Shown: piece after piece, positions 7,512 to 16,348 of the stretch
Numbering within the stretch: position 1 is the first letter of the stretch
How the letters are laid out: every line of letters starts with the position of its first letter
NCBI GenBank assembly: GCA_002316015.1
Contig: DCCS01000032.1
Span: 231,073 to 295,072, forward strand
From: Prevotellaceae bacterium UBA1075
Lineage (GTDB): Bacteria > Bacteroidota > Bacteroidia > Bacteroidales > Bacteroidaceae
Length of the DNA stretch: 64,000 nucleotides
Direction: 5' to 3'
Position numbers and translations under genes: made by a program
Notes under the pieces: model-generated
What the model was told of the DNA's origin: nothing
The model's database searches: none
Seen by the model: only the letters and a program-made list of their open reading frames with translations

Positions 7512-10442
7512 ATGAACAGGAACATAAAGGCCACACTGGCGCTGGTCACCATGTGCGTCATGGGGGCCGTACGGGGCTGGGCACAGTCCGACACAAGGAC
7601 ACTGCGCACAGCACTGGCCGACTACATTGAGAATTACAACCGCAATGCCACCTGCTACACAAGTTACGACCCCGTGACCGTCGAGGACATCAGCGTGAGC
7701 CAGGAGGAGCGCAAGGTACACATATACCTGGGCGAAGGATTCGTGGGACAGCCCTTCACCCCCGAGTCGGTGAGGGACATCAACGCCAACATACAGCGGC
7801 GCCTGCCCAAGCCACTGCAGGACTACAAGGTGGTGGTGTATGCCGGCGGCACACCCATCGAGTCGCTTGTCCCCGTGAATCTGACCGACGGAAAGGACAC
7901 CTCGAGGGTGTATGGCAAGCGGGACTACAAGGGCCGCCCCTGGGTGCATAGGGAGAAGAAGCCCTACTCCGTCACACACGGGCTACAGGGCAGGCACCTG
8001 TGCCTGTGGGCCAGCCACGGAAAGTACTACAGCAACAGCACGCAGAAGTGGGTGTGGCAGCGCCCAAGGCTGTTCTGCACCACCGAGGACCTCTTCACAC
8101 AGACCATTGTGGTGCCCTATCTGATACCCATGCTCGAGGGCTCCGGGGCGTGCGTGTTCACACCGCGTGAGCGCGACTGGCAGAAGAACGAGGTGATTGT
8201 GGACAACGACACGCCCGACTCCAACGGCCTGTACCAGGAGGTGAACGGCAAGCAGGAATGGAGCGACGGGGGCACGGGTTTTGCCTATCTGCGCGCCTAC
8301 TACCAGGATGGTGACAACCCCTTTGCCGACGGCACTTTCCGTATGGCCGAGAGTGTGGGCGGGAAAAGGGCGGCCAGCATGGTGGTGTGGCGGCCAGTCA
8401 TTCCCGCCGAGGGCGACTATGCGGTGTACGTGTCCTACCGCACCTGTCCGGGCAGTGTGGACGATGCCCATTACGTGGTGCGGCACCAGGGAATTGACAC
8501 CCCGTTTACCGTCAACCAGCGGATGGGTGGAGGCACCTGGGTGTATCTGGGCACCTTCCACTTCGGGGCGGGTGACCTGGAGAACAACTGCGTGCTGCTC
8601 ACCAACCAGAGCGGCTCAAGGGGGGTGGTGACGGCCGATGCGGTGCGCTTCGGGGGAGGCATGAGCAACATCGTGCGCTCGGACAGCACCATGTCCTACG
8701 CGCTGGCCAGCGGACTCCCCCGCTTTCTGGAAGCCGCGCGATACTCGGCGCTGTGGTACGGATTCCCGATGGACACCTACAGCGTGAAGGACAACGATGA
8801 CTATGGAGACGACATCAACACGCGCCCCAGGACAGAGAACTACCTGGGCCGAGGAAGCGTGTATCTGCCGGGAGACAGCGGGCTGTGTGTCCCGATTGAA
8901 CTGAGCATGGCTCTACACAGCGACGCAGGTTTCCGAAGGGACAGCTCGATAGTGGGATCGCTCGGCATCTACACGGCCGACTTCTATGGGGGCATCACTG
9001 GAGCGGGGCTCTCGCGCCTCACCAGCAGAGACCTGGCCGACATCGTGATGACGCAGGTGTATGGCGACCTGAAGCAATCCTTTGGCCAGTGGACGCGCAG
9101 ACAGATGTACAACCGCAACTACGGCGAGACGCGTGAGCCGCAATACCCTGCCATCATCCTGGAGATGCTGAGCCACCAGAACTGGGCCGACATGCGCATG
9201 GCGCACGACCCATATTTCAAGTTTGTCATGGCACGCGCCATCTACAAGGGCATCCTGCGCTATCTGGCGGCAGTACACAAGCGGACGGCGGTGGTGCAGC
9301 CACTCCCCGTGGGCGGTGTGAGCAGTGTGCTCGACACGCGCAGGAAGAAGGTGAGACTTTCATGGAAGCCCACCGTGGACGCGCTTGAGGGGACTGCGCG
9401 CCCCACCAAGTATGTCATCTACACAAGTCGCGCGGGAGCCGGCTTCGACAACGGGACGGCGGTGGACGCCCGCTCCACGGCCGTCGACATCGACCTGGAT
9501 CCCGGGGTGATGTACCGGTTCCGCGTGACAGCGGTGAACAGCGGAGGCGAGAGCATGCCCTCGGAGGAGGTGTGTTGCCACATGGCTGCGGAGGACGCGC
9601 CGCACATACTGGTCGTGGACGGTTTCCAGAGAGTGGCCGGCCCGATGGCCTTCAACTCCGAGAAGACTTCAGGGTTCGACATGAACCAGGACCCTGGAGT
9701 GGCCGACGTGCGCACTCCCGGCTATTGCGGATACCAACTATACTTCGGCAAAGACGGATTGGGCAAGGAAAACAGCACGGGGCACGGATACAGCGGAAGC
9801 GAACTGGAGGGCATGCTGCTGGCCGGGAACACGCACGACTGGTCAAGCGTCCATGCGGCCGAGATCCTGCGTGGAGGGCAGTACAATATCAGCAGCTGTG
9901 TGTCATCGGCATGCCAGGATATAGACGCGAGCCTGTTCGCGATGGCCGACTTTGTCCTTGGCGCGCAGAAGGCCGACGGCTATTCCATGCGCTCCTACAA
10001 GGCTTTCACCCCCGGGGTGCGCAGCCTCATGGAGCAACTCACACGCAAGGGAAAGGGCGTGCTGGTGAGCGGGGCGTACATCGGAACGGACATGGCCGCG
10101 CCGGACGAGCGGCAGTTCCTGGCCCGGACACTGAAATGGACACCCGGGGCTGCGGTCTTCGCGGACAACTGCATGACAGTGCAGGGAATGAACACGCAGG
10201 CCAACATATACACAGAGCCGAACGAGACACGTTACTGGGTGCGCCACATGGACGCGCTGCAGCCCACAGCACAGGCTTTCCCCACCATGCTCTATGGAGA
10301 AAGCCAGCAGGCATCGGCCGTGGCTTACCAGGGCAGTGACTACAAGGCCATCTCATTCGGGTTCCCGCTGGAGTGCGTCACCTCGGCCGAGGCGCGCGCG
10401 GCCATCTTCGCGGCCTCAGTACAGTTCCTGCTGGGGAAATGA
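7512..10442 (+). CDS. Secreted amidase_3-like protein with inserted golvesin domain and fibronectin type III domain
   Basis: Exported protein of 976 residues with signal peptide 1 to about 25 (cleavage near GWAQ). The pieces of a zinc-dependent N-acetylmuramoyl-L-alanine amidase fold appear in order: SHGKYY with His169, CVFTPRERD at 214-222 (like the VVLTR strand), SMALHSDAG with His469, and AIILEMLSH with Glu551. Between the second and third pieces, about 225-385, sits a golvesin/xanthan-lyase C-terminal-like domain. Residues about 600-695 look like fibronectin type III. The C-terminal 280 residues form an unassigned domain with GYSGSELEGM and VSGAYIGTD. Such proteins are often annotated as xanthan lyase; the active-site pattern argues for amidase, acting on peptidoglycan. 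Not experimentally known to me. Confidence 0.8.
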   Translation: MNRNIKATLALVTMCVMGAVRGWAQSDTRTLRTALADYIENYNRNATCYTSYDPVTVEDISVSQEERKVHIYLGEGFVGQPFTPESVRDINANIQRRLPKPLQDYKVVVYAGGTPIESLVPVNLTDGKDTSRVYGKRDYKGRPWVHREKKPYSVTHGLQGRHLCLWASHGKYYSNSTQKWVWQRPRLFCTTEDLFTQTIVVPYLIPMLEGSGACVFTPRERDWQKNEVIVDNDTPDSNGLYQEVNGKQEWSDGGTGFAYLRAYYQDGDNPFADGTFRMAESVGGKRAASMVVWRPVIPAEGDYAVYVSYRTCPGSVDDAHYVVRHQGIDTPFTVNQRMGGGTWVYLGTFHFGAGDLENNCVLLTNQSGSRGVVTADAVRFGGGMSNIVRSDSTMSYALASGLPRFLEAARYSALWYGFPMDTYSVKDNDDYGDDINTRPRTENYLGRGSVYLPGDSGLCVPIELSMALHSDAGFRRDSSIVGSLGIYTADFYGGITGAGLSRLTSRDLADIVMTQVYGDLKQSFGQWTRRQMYNRNYGETREPQYPAIILEMLSHQNWADMRMAHDPYFKFVMARAIYKGILRYLAAVHKRTAVVQPLPVGGVSSVLDTRRKKVRLSWKPTVDALEGTARPTKYVIYTSRAGAGFDNGTAVDARSTAVDIDLDPGVMYRFRVTAVNSGGESMPSEEVCCHMAAEDAPHILVVDGFQRVAGPMAFNSEKTSGFDMNQDPGVADVRTPGYCGYQLYFGKDGLGKENSTGHGYSGSELEGMLLAGNTHDWSSVHAAEILRGGQYNISSCVSSACQDIDASLFAMADFVLGAQKADGYSMRSYKAFTPGVRSLMEQLTRKGKGVLVSGAYIGTDMAAPDERQFLARTLKWTPGAAVFADNCMTVQGMNTQANIYTEPNETRYWVRHMDALQPTAQAFPTMLYGESQQASAVAYQGSDYKAISFGFPLECVTSAEARAAIFAASVQFLLGK

Positions 10443-10475
10443 GCGAGCGAGACGTAACCAAACAACACTACAGAT

Positions 10476-10790
10476 ATGTACCAGATAGTATGCAACGAGA
10501 AGGGTTCCAGGACGCTTGCGGTAATGGAGGAGCACCTGGAGACAATAAAGAGGCACAACCTCTTCAGTGACTTGCTGGACAGCAACGGCATCGTAAACGA
10601 GAACGTGTTGGAGAAACTGCGCCTCAACGTGCGGTCTTTGCTCAACACCGACCATCCCGATGCCGGCCTGCTGAAACTGTGCCGGGATATCCTGTTCCAC
10701 GACAACATGAAGGCCCGCGGACTGCACCAGCTCATCCTGCTCTACCTGGACTGGGAGAAGGATAAACAGGAAGGGGAGACCAAGAGTTGA
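10476..10790 (+). CDS. Conserved hypothetical protein (104 aa)
   Basis: Soluble helical protein of 104 residues, acidic and Leu-rich (HLETIKRHNLFSDLLDSNGIVNENVLEKLR), with no signal peptide or known motif. It overlaps or touches the next gene: its TGA at 10788-10790 is three bases before the ygiQ ATG at 10793. That coupling suggests a role with the YgiQ protein or simple operon membership. I do not recognise a function. An ATG at 10524 in the same frame is an alternative, shorter start. Confidence 0.65.
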   Translation: MYQIVCNEKGSRTLAVMEEHLETIKRHNLFSDLLDSNGIVNENVLEKLRLNVRSLLNTDHPDAGLLKLCRDILFHDNMKARGLHQLILLYLDWEKDKQEGETKS

Positions 10791-10792
10791 GC

Positions 10793-12691
10793 ATGGCCGC
10801 GCACCAACTGACCGACTGGCTACCCACCACGCGCCGCGAGATGGACTTACGCGGGTGGGAATGCGCTGACGTGATCCTGTTCAGCGCGGATGCCTATGTG
10901 GACCACCCATCCTTTGGGGCGTCCGTGATAGGGCGTGTCATGGAAGCCGAAGGTCTGCGCGTGGCCATCGTGCCGCAACCGGACTGGCATGGGGACTTCC
11001 GCGACTTCCGGCGGCTGGGGCGGCCACGTCTCTTCTTTGGTGTCGCACCGGGATGCATGGACTCGATGGTGAACAAATACACTGCGGCCCGACGGCTCCG
11101 CAGCGAGGATGCCTACAGTCCCGACGGGCGCCACGACATGAGGCCAGAGTACCCCACCATCGTATATACCCGCATCCTGCGCCAGCTATACCCCGATGTG
11201 CCGGTGGTGCTGGGCGGCATAGAGGCCAGCCTGAGGCGCGTGATGCACTATGACTACTGGCAGGAACGGTTCAGGCCAAGCATCCTTGTGGACAGCCATG
11301 CCGACATGATCGCCTACGGCATGGGCGAGAAGCCGACCTGCGAACTGTGCCGACTGCTCACCCGCGCGCTGGATGAGAGCCACCCCGACCTGTATTACGA
11401 TGCCAACGGAAACTCCTTCATCACCCGCGCCACCTTCCGACAGGTGGCCCAAGAGCGGAACGAGGTGCGCCAGACAGTGTCGCTCTATCGCAAAGAGGAC
11501 ATTCCAGGAGGCATCCGGAAGCAGGATATCGTACTGCACAGTTATGAGGAGTGCCTGCGTGAGCCGCGCCTTCATGCCGACAACTTCCGCCATGTGGAGG
11601 AGGAGAGCAACAAGCTGCAAGCACAGAGGCTCCTGCAACAGACGGGCGGAGAATGGGTGGTGGTGAACCCGCCCTTCCCGCCACTCACACAGAGGGAACT
11701 TGACCACAGTTTCGACCTGCCCTACACGCGCCTGCCACATCCCAAGTACAAGGGCAAGCGCATACCTGCCTATGAGATGATACGCTTCAGCGTGTGCCTG
11801 CACCGTGGCTGCTTCGGCGGTTGTGCCTTCTGCACCATCAGCGCACACCAGGGGAAGTTCATCGTGAGCCGCTCCAAGGAGAGCATTCTGAGGGAGGTGG
11901 AAGCCATCACACGCATGCCTGGCTTCAAGGGATATCTGAGCGACCTGGGAGGACCCAGTGCCAACATGTACATGATGCGCGGGCGTAACCCAAAGGCGTG
12001 CGGGGCGTGCAAGCGGCCTTCGTGCATACACCCGCAGATATGCCCCAACCTCAATGGTGACCACCGCCCGCTGCTGGATGTGTATCGGGGCGTTGACCGC
12101 ATGCCGGGCATCAAGAAGAGTTTCATCGGGAGTGGCGTGCGCTATGACATGCTGCTGCATGACTGGGGCGACGAGACGCTGAACCGCTCGGCCCGCGAGT
12201 ACACGCGTGAACTGATTCTCCGTCATGTGAGCGGCAGGCTGAAGGTGGCTCCCGAGCATACTTCGGAAAGGGTGCTCGGGCTGATGCGAAAGCCTTCATT
12301 CGCCCAGTTCCGGCAGTTCAAGCGAATCTTCGATGACGTGTGCCGCAGCCAGCACTTGCGCCAGCAGATAGTCCCCTACTTCATCAGCGGCCATCCGGGA
12401 TGCCATGCCGAGGACATGGCCGAACTGGCCATCGAGACCAAGCAACTGGACTTCCGGCTCGAACAGGTACAGGACTTCACCCCCACACCGCTCACCGTAG
12501 CCACCACCTGCTGGGCTACCGGCTACCACCCCTACACACTCGAACCGGTGTTCTGCGCACGCTCACCCAAGGAGAAGGAGCAGCAGCGCATGTTCTTCTT
12601 CTGGTACAAAAAGGAGGAGAGACACCGCATCGAGACTTACCTGCGCGGCATCGGACGCCAGGACTTACTCAAGAGATTGTTTAACAAATAA
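10793..12691 (+). CDS. YgiQ family radical SAM protein
   Basis: Radical S-adenosylmethionine enzyme of unknown substrate. The 632-residue protein has the YgiQ N-terminal domain (about 1-300; opening LTDWLPTTRREM), then a radical SAM core whose 4Fe-4S cysteines are CX3CX2C in CFGGCAFC (Cys340, Cys344, Cys347). The YgiQ signature region SDLGGPSANMYMMRG follows, and then CGACKRPSCIHPQICPNL, which adds further cysteines. Length and order match the family. I prefer the ATG at 10793; a TTG two codons upstream is also in frame. It is followed 12 bases later by the DUF4494 gene. Confidence 0.93.
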   Translation: MAAHQLTDWLPTTRREMDLRGWECADVILFSADAYVDHPSFGASVIGRVMEAEGLRVAIVPQPDWHGDFRDFRRLGRPRLFFGVAPGCMDSMVNKYTAARRLRSEDAYSPDGRHDMRPEYPTIVYTRILRQLYPDVPVVLGGIEASLRRVMHYDYWQERFRPSILVDSHADMIAYGMGEKPTCELCRLLTRALDESHPDLYYDANGNSFITRATFRQVAQERNEVRQTVSLYRKEDIPGGIRKQDIVLHSYEECLREPRLHADNFRHVEEESNKLQAQRLLQQTGGEWVVVNPPFPPLTQRELDHSFDLPYTRLPHPKYKGKRIPAYEMIRFSVCLHRGCFGGCAFCTISAHQGKFIVSRSKESILREVEAITRMPGFKGYLSDLGGPSANMYMMRGRNPKACGACKRPSCIHPQICPNLNGDHRPLLDVYRGVDRMPGIKKSFIGSGVRYDMLLHDWGDETLNRSAREYTRELILRHVSGRLKVAPEHTSERVLGLMRKPSFAQFRQFKRIFDDVCRSQHLRQQIVPYFISGHPGCHAEDMAELAIETKQLDFRLEQVQDFTPTPLTVATTCWATGYHPYTLEPVFCARSPKEKEQQRMFFFWYKKEERHRIETYLRGIGRQDLLKRLFNK

Positions 12692-12703
12692 CATAGAAAG
12701 ATT

Positions 12704-13171
12704 ATGGCAAAAGAATGGTTTGAATGTAAAGTGAGATATGACAAGACCCTGGAGACAGGTCTGCTGAAGAAGGTGACCGAGTCGTATCTGGTGGACGCTC
12801 TCAGTTTTACAGAGGCCGAGGAGCGCTTCCTGGAGGAACTGGAGCCCATGATGTCGGGCGAATACAGCATCAGCGACATCAAGCGCGCCAAGATTGCCGA
12901 ACTTTTCGAGAGCACCGACAGCGCCGACGACAAGTGGTACAAGGCCAAGGTTGCCTATATCGCCTACGACGAGAAGACGGGCGCGGAGAAGCGCACAAAC
13001 CAGATTATGCTCATCCAGGCCAAGGACCTGCGTACAGCAGTCAAGAATCTGGACAAGGGGATGCAGGGAACCCTGAGCGACTGGGACATCATCTCCATCA
13101 CCGAGACACCCATCATGGACATCTTCAAATTCACGGCAGATGGAACAGACAGCGGCCCAGAAGGCAAATGA
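12704..13171 (+). CDS. DUF4494 domain-containing protein
   Basis: A 155-residue cytosolic protein that I recognise as the Bacteroidota family DUF4494 from its opening AKEWFECKVRYDKT and from FTEAEERFLEEL and WYKAKVAYIAYDEKTG. The function is unknown. Its last 32 bases overlap the start of the yggS gene in another frame, so the two are likely translationally coupled. No signal peptide, membrane segment or cysteine cluster is visible. Confidence 0.85.
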   Translation: MAKEWFECKVRYDKTLETGLLKKVTESYLVDALSFTEAEERFLEELEPMMSGEYSISDIKRAKIAELFESTDSADDKWYKAKVAYIAYDEKTGAEKRTNQIMLIQAKDLRTAVKNLDKGMQGTLSDWDIISITETPIMDIFKFTADGTDSGPEGK

Positions 13172-13817
13172 GGTGCTTCGCTCGCTGCCGCAGGGAGTGA
13201 CGCTGGTGGCTGTGAGCAAGTACCATCCCGCCGAACTTATCCGGCAGGTGTATGACGAGAGCGGGTTGCGCATCTTCGCGGAGAGCCACGCGCAGGAACT
13301 GAAGCAGAAGCACGAAATCCTGCCCAAGGACATACAGTGGCACTTCATCGGCCATCTGCAACGCAACAAGGTGAAGTCCATCACGCCTTACGTCTCGCTC
13401 ATCCACTCCGTTGACTCCCCGCGCCTGCTGGCCGAGATAAACAAACAGGCTCTGGCGGCGGGCCGCAGGATGGACTGCCTGCTACAGCTGCATGTGGCTC
13501 AAGAGGAGACGAAGTTCGGCTTCGCCCCACAGGAATGCATCGAATACCTGGACACAGGGGAATGGCGTCAGATGAGCGGTGTCAGGCTGCGCGGCATGAT
13601 GTGTATGGCCAGCAACGTGACAGACGAGCAACAGATAGCCCGCGAGTTTGACACAGCCTGGGAAACATTCAGGCAGGCCAGCGAAGCTTATTTTGACGGA
13701 TGCGGCTACTTCGACACCCGCTCCTGGGGCATGAGCCACGACTACACCATCGCCCTGCGCCACGGAAGCAACATGGTGCGTGTGGGGACAGCCATTTTCG
13801 GCCCCAGGCAATACTGA
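13140..13817 (+). CDS. YggS/PLPBP family pyridoxal phosphate homeostasis protein
   Basis: Binds pyridoxal 5'-phosphate without catalysing a known reaction and is thought to balance B6 vitamers. At 225 residues it has normal family length. The cofactor lysine is Lys27 in TLVAVSKYHP; WHFIGHLQRNK and GMMCMAS are further family motifs, and GSNMVRVGTAIFG is the phosphate-binding C-terminal loop. It starts inside the DUF4494 gene (32-base overlap) and ends before a strong terminator at 13861. Confident family, function known mostly from other bacteria. Confidence 0.94.
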   Translation: MEQTAAQKANEVLRSLPQGVTLVAVSKYHPAELIRQVYDESGLRIFAESHAQELKQKHEILPKDIQWHFIGHLQRNKVKSITPYVSLIHSVDSPRLLAEINKQALAAGRRMDCLLQLHVAQEETKFGFAPQECIEYLDTGEWRQMSGVRLRGMMCMASNVTDEQQIAREFDTAWETFRQASEAYFDGCGYFDTRSWGMSHDYTIALRHGSNMVRVGTAIFGPRQY

Positions 13818-13860
13818 CACAGGATAGCCTCCGCAAGCAATGGGAGGCACATTTTCCATA

Positions 13861-13916
13861 AAGGCATGAAAATTGCACAATAGAGGAACAAAGGTGCAAC
13901 TTTCATGCCCTTTTTC
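13861..13916 (+). terminator. Rho-independent terminator after yggS
   Basis: The arms AAGGCATGAAA-TTGCAC and GTGCAA-TTTCATGCC pair around a loop of about 15 nt and are followed by CTTTTTC. It ends the 10476-13817 gene group. Confidence 0.75.
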
Positions 13917-13939
13917 TTGCAGAATTGTTAATTTGCCTT

Positions 13940-13947
13940 TAACTTTG
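13940..13947 (+). promoter_or_regulatory. Bacteroidales promoter (TAACTTTG) for the acyl-CoA ligase gene
   Basis: Exact TAnnTTTG element; the leader would be about 18-20 nt. Its last bases are part of an inverted repeat that reaches the start codon (13945-13971). Confidence 0.65.
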
Positions 13948-13971
13948 CACAAAAAATAAATCATTGTGCAA
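13945..13971. promoter_or_regulatory. Inverted repeat TTGCACAA / TTGTGCAA spanning promoter and start codon
   Basis: Two perfect 8-bp arms at 13945-13952 and 13964-13971, separated by 11 AT-rich bases. The left arm overlaps the -7 element and the right arm includes the A of the ATG. A further direct TTGCACAA copy is at 13873-13880 in the terminator stem. It could be an operator for a regulator or a leader hairpin that hides the start codon. Confidence 0.45.
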
Positions 13972-15641
13972 TGACGGACATCACCAAAGTACCTTCGTTC
14001 AACAAACTAATAGAGAGCAGCATCCAGAAGTACTGGGACATGGACTCCATGTCCGACTATGGCGTGTGTACCTTTCAGTATAAGGACGTGGCACGCATCA
14101 TAGAGAAGATGCATATCCTCTTTGAGAGCGCGGGCATTCAAAAAGGCGACCGCATCGCCCTATGCGGCAGGAACCTGAGCCGCTGGGGCGCAGCCTTCTT
14201 CAGCATACTCACCTATGGAGCCGTGGCTGTGCCCATTCTACATGAGTTCCACCCCTCCCAGATACACGACATTGTGAACCACAGCGGAGCGCGCCTGCTC
14301 TTTGTGGGCGACAAGGTGTGGCCCAAGCTGGACGCAAAGGCAATGCCCGCGCTTGAGGGCATCATATCACTTGCCGACTACAGCCTGCTCACCTGCTCCA
14401 ACGAGAAACTCTCCATCGCGCGCCAGAACCTCAACAGGCTCTTTGGCGAGAAGTACCCGCAGAACTTCCGTGCCAACCACCTCTGCTATCACGAGGACAA
14501 GCCCAATGAACTGGCTCTCATCAACTACACCAGCGGAACGACCAGCAATTCCAAGGGCGTGATGATACCCTACCGCGCGCTGTGGAGCAACCGGGACTTC
14601 GCGGTCAGCGTCCTGGGCAAGCAAATCAAGGCCGGCGACAAGGTGCTGAGCATGCTGCCCATGGCCCACATGTATGGCATGTCCTTTGAGTTCCTGTTTG
14701 AGTTCTCGTATGGAGTACACATCAATTTCCTCACCAAGGTGGCGTCTCCCACCGTGCTGATGCGTGCCCTGGCCGACGTGAAGCCCCGTGTGCTTATCGT
14801 CGTGCCGCTCATCATCGAGAAGGTGGTGCGCAAGGCCGTGCTTCCAAAGATTCAGGACGTGCGCGTGAGGATGCTCATGAAGATGCCTGTCATTGGACAG
14901 AGCATCAAGCAGCGCATCTGCGACAAACTCACACAGGCACTGGGAGGAAACTTCTATGAAGTAATCATTGGCGGGGCCGCGCTCAACAGGGAAATAGAGG
15001 AACTGCTGCACGACATCGGCTTCCGTTATACGGTGGGCTACGGAGCCACAGAGTGTGCGCCCATCATCTGCTACAACGACTACTCCAGGCAGGTCATCGG
15101 CAGTTGCGGACGCAACGTCATCCACCAGCAACTTATGATTGACAGTCCCGACCCGGCCACCATACCGGGCGAGATACTCACCCGCGGACTCAACGTGATG
15201 CTGGGCTACTACAAGAATGAGGAGGCCACAGCCAAGACACTGGACAAGGACGGCTGGTACCACACGGGCGACCTGGGGACGATGGACGCTGCAGGAAACG
15301 TGTTCATAAAGGGCCGCAGCAAGAACATGCTGCTCGGCGCAAACGGCCAGAACATCTACCCCGAGGAGATTGAGGACAAACTGAGCAACATGTCACTCGT
15401 CAATGAGTGCCTCGTGGTGCAGAGGGGCGAGAAGCTGGTGGGGCTGGTTTACCCCGACCAGGAGCAGATTGCCACACTTGGCCTGAAGACAGAGGACGTG
15501 GAGGCCATCATGGAGAAAAACCGCCAGGACCTCAATCCCACACTGCCCGCATATGCCCAACTGACAGCCATCAAGGTGATGGGCCAGGAGTTTGAGAAGA
15601 CTCCCAAGAAGAGCATCAAGCGTTTTCTCTACACCCAGTAG
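13971..15641 (+). CDS. AMP-binding long-chain fatty acid-CoA ligase family protein
   Basis: Adenylates a carboxylic acid, probably a fatty acid, and joins it to coenzyme A. The 556-residue protein carries the ATP-binding motif NYTSGTTSNSKGVM at about 185-198, the VGYGATECAP stretch, GWYHTGDLG, KGRSKNMLLGANGQNIYPEE, and the C-terminal catalytic lysine region EKTPKKSIKRFLY. Length fits bacterial FadD-like enzymes. It has its own promoter and a striking inverted repeat at its start. It faces a MaoC hydratase gene across a shared terminator, which suggests fatty acid or hydroxyacyl metabolism, although the substrate is unknown. Confidence 0.92.
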   Translation: MTDITKVPSFNKLIESSIQKYWDMDSMSDYGVCTFQYKDVARIIEKMHILFESAGIQKGDRIALCGRNLSRWGAAFFSILTYGAVAVPILHEFHPSQIHDIVNHSGARLLFVGDKVWPKLDAKAMPALEGIISLADYSLLTCSNEKLSIARQNLNRLFGEKYPQNFRANHLCYHEDKPNELALINYTSGTTSNSKGVMIPYRALWSNRDFAVSVLGKQIKAGDKVLSMLPMAHMYGMSFEFLFEFSYGVHINFLTKVASPTVLMRALADVKPRVLIVVPLIIEKVVRKAVLPKIQDVRVRMLMKMPVIGQSIKQRICDKLTQALGGNFYEVIIGGAALNREIEELLHDIGFRYTVGYGATECAPIICYNDYSRQVIGSCGRNVIHQQLMIDSPDPATIPGEILTRGLNVMLGYYKNEEATAKTLDKDGWYHTGDLGTMDAAGNVFIKGRSKNMLLGANGQNIYPEEIEDKLSNMSLVNECLVVQRGEKLVGLVYPDQEQIATLGLKTEDVEAIMEKNRQDLNPTLPAYAQLTAIKVMGQEFEKTPKKSIKRFLYTQ

Positions 15642-15675
15642 CGGGAAGCCTCACGGAGTTCCTGCCTCATGCGGC

Positions 15676-15720
15676 AAGGCGGGCGGGGATGTGTGAAAAA
15701 GTCACATCCCCGCCCGCCTT
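15676..15720. terminator. Bidirectional terminator between the ligase and MaoC genes
   Basis: A perfect 18-bp stem (AAGGCGGGCGGGGATGTG with its complement) closes a 9-nt loop. A/T bases flank both sides, as expected for two genes that end face to face. Confidence 0.8.
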
Positions 15721-15758
15721 TCGCTTGCAGGCACTCTGCCTGCGGGCAGAGCCTGGCC

Positions 15759-16235
15759 TCACTTCCCCGACGGGTGGAAGTAGTAGATGAAGGTGGCCAG
15801 TCCATCCAGAGCCTTCTTGCCAGTCTCCTGCACCTCGATGGTGAACTTGATGGTGGTCTTCACCGCACCGCGCAGGTTGGCCAGCTCGTGCAGTTTGGTG
15901 ACCATGCGGATATGCTGCCCGCTCAGGACTGGCTGCGCAAATCTCATCTTGTCCATGCCATAGTTCATCATGCGCTCCAGGTTGTGCACCTCCACTATCT
16001 GGTTCCACAGGTAAGGCAGCATGCTCATGGTCAGGTAGCCGTGCGCGATGGTCGTGCCAAAGGGGCTCTCGGCCTTGGCGCGCTCGGTGTCGACATGAAT
16101 CCACTGGTGGTCAAGGGTCGCGTCGGCAAACATGCAGATGCGCTCCTGCGTCATCTGCACATAGCCGCTTGTCCCCAGTTCCTTTCCCACATATTGCTCA
16201 AAGTCCTCGTAGGAGTTGATTACCAATTTTCCCAT
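15759..16235 (-). CDS. MaoC-family (R)-specific hydratase/dehydratase
   Basis: Hot-dog-fold protein expected to hydrate trans-2-enoyl-CoA or dehydrate 3-hydroxyacyl thioesters. In 158 residues the catalytic Asp/His pair is seen in LDHQWIHVD (Asp42, His47), followed by GTTIAHGYLTMSMLPYLW, the usual helix. The gene is convergent with the acyl-CoA ligase and divergent from kdsA, with its own promoter at 16285-16292. Substrate is not fixed by sequence. Confidence 0.92.
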   Translation of the reverse strand: MGKLVINSYEDFEQYVGKELGTSGYVQMTQERICMFADATLDHQWIHVDTERAKAESPFGTTIAHGYLTMSMLPYLWNQIVEVHNLERMMNYGMDKMRFAQPVLSGQHIRMVTKLHELANLRGAVKTTIKFTIEVQETGKKALDGLATFIYYFHPSGK

Positions 16236-16284
16236 AACATTGAAATAAGGTATATAAAGTACGTTATAGTGTCCTATCTTCTTG

Positions 16285-16292
16285 CAAAGGTA
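16285..16292 (-). promoter_or_regulatory. Bacteroidales promoter (TACCTTTG) for the MaoC gene
   Basis: The complement reads TACCTTTGCA, about 50 nt before the MaoC ATG at 16235. It is back to back with the kdsA promoter at 16336. Confidence 0.65.
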
Positions 16293-16335
16293 CTGTTTTC
16301 ATCCGAGAAGAACCACTTATGTGAAGGAAAAAAGC

Positions 16336-16343
16336 TAACTTTG
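16336..16343 (+). promoter_or_regulatory. Bacteroidales promoter (TAACTTTG) almost touching the kdsA start
   Basis: Exact TAnnTTTG element. Only five bases lie between its final G and the first ATG (16349), so the transcript would be leaderless from that ATG, or have a leader of about 10 nt if translation starts at the second ATG (16358). Confidence 0.6.
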
Positions 16344-16348
16344 CAAAA

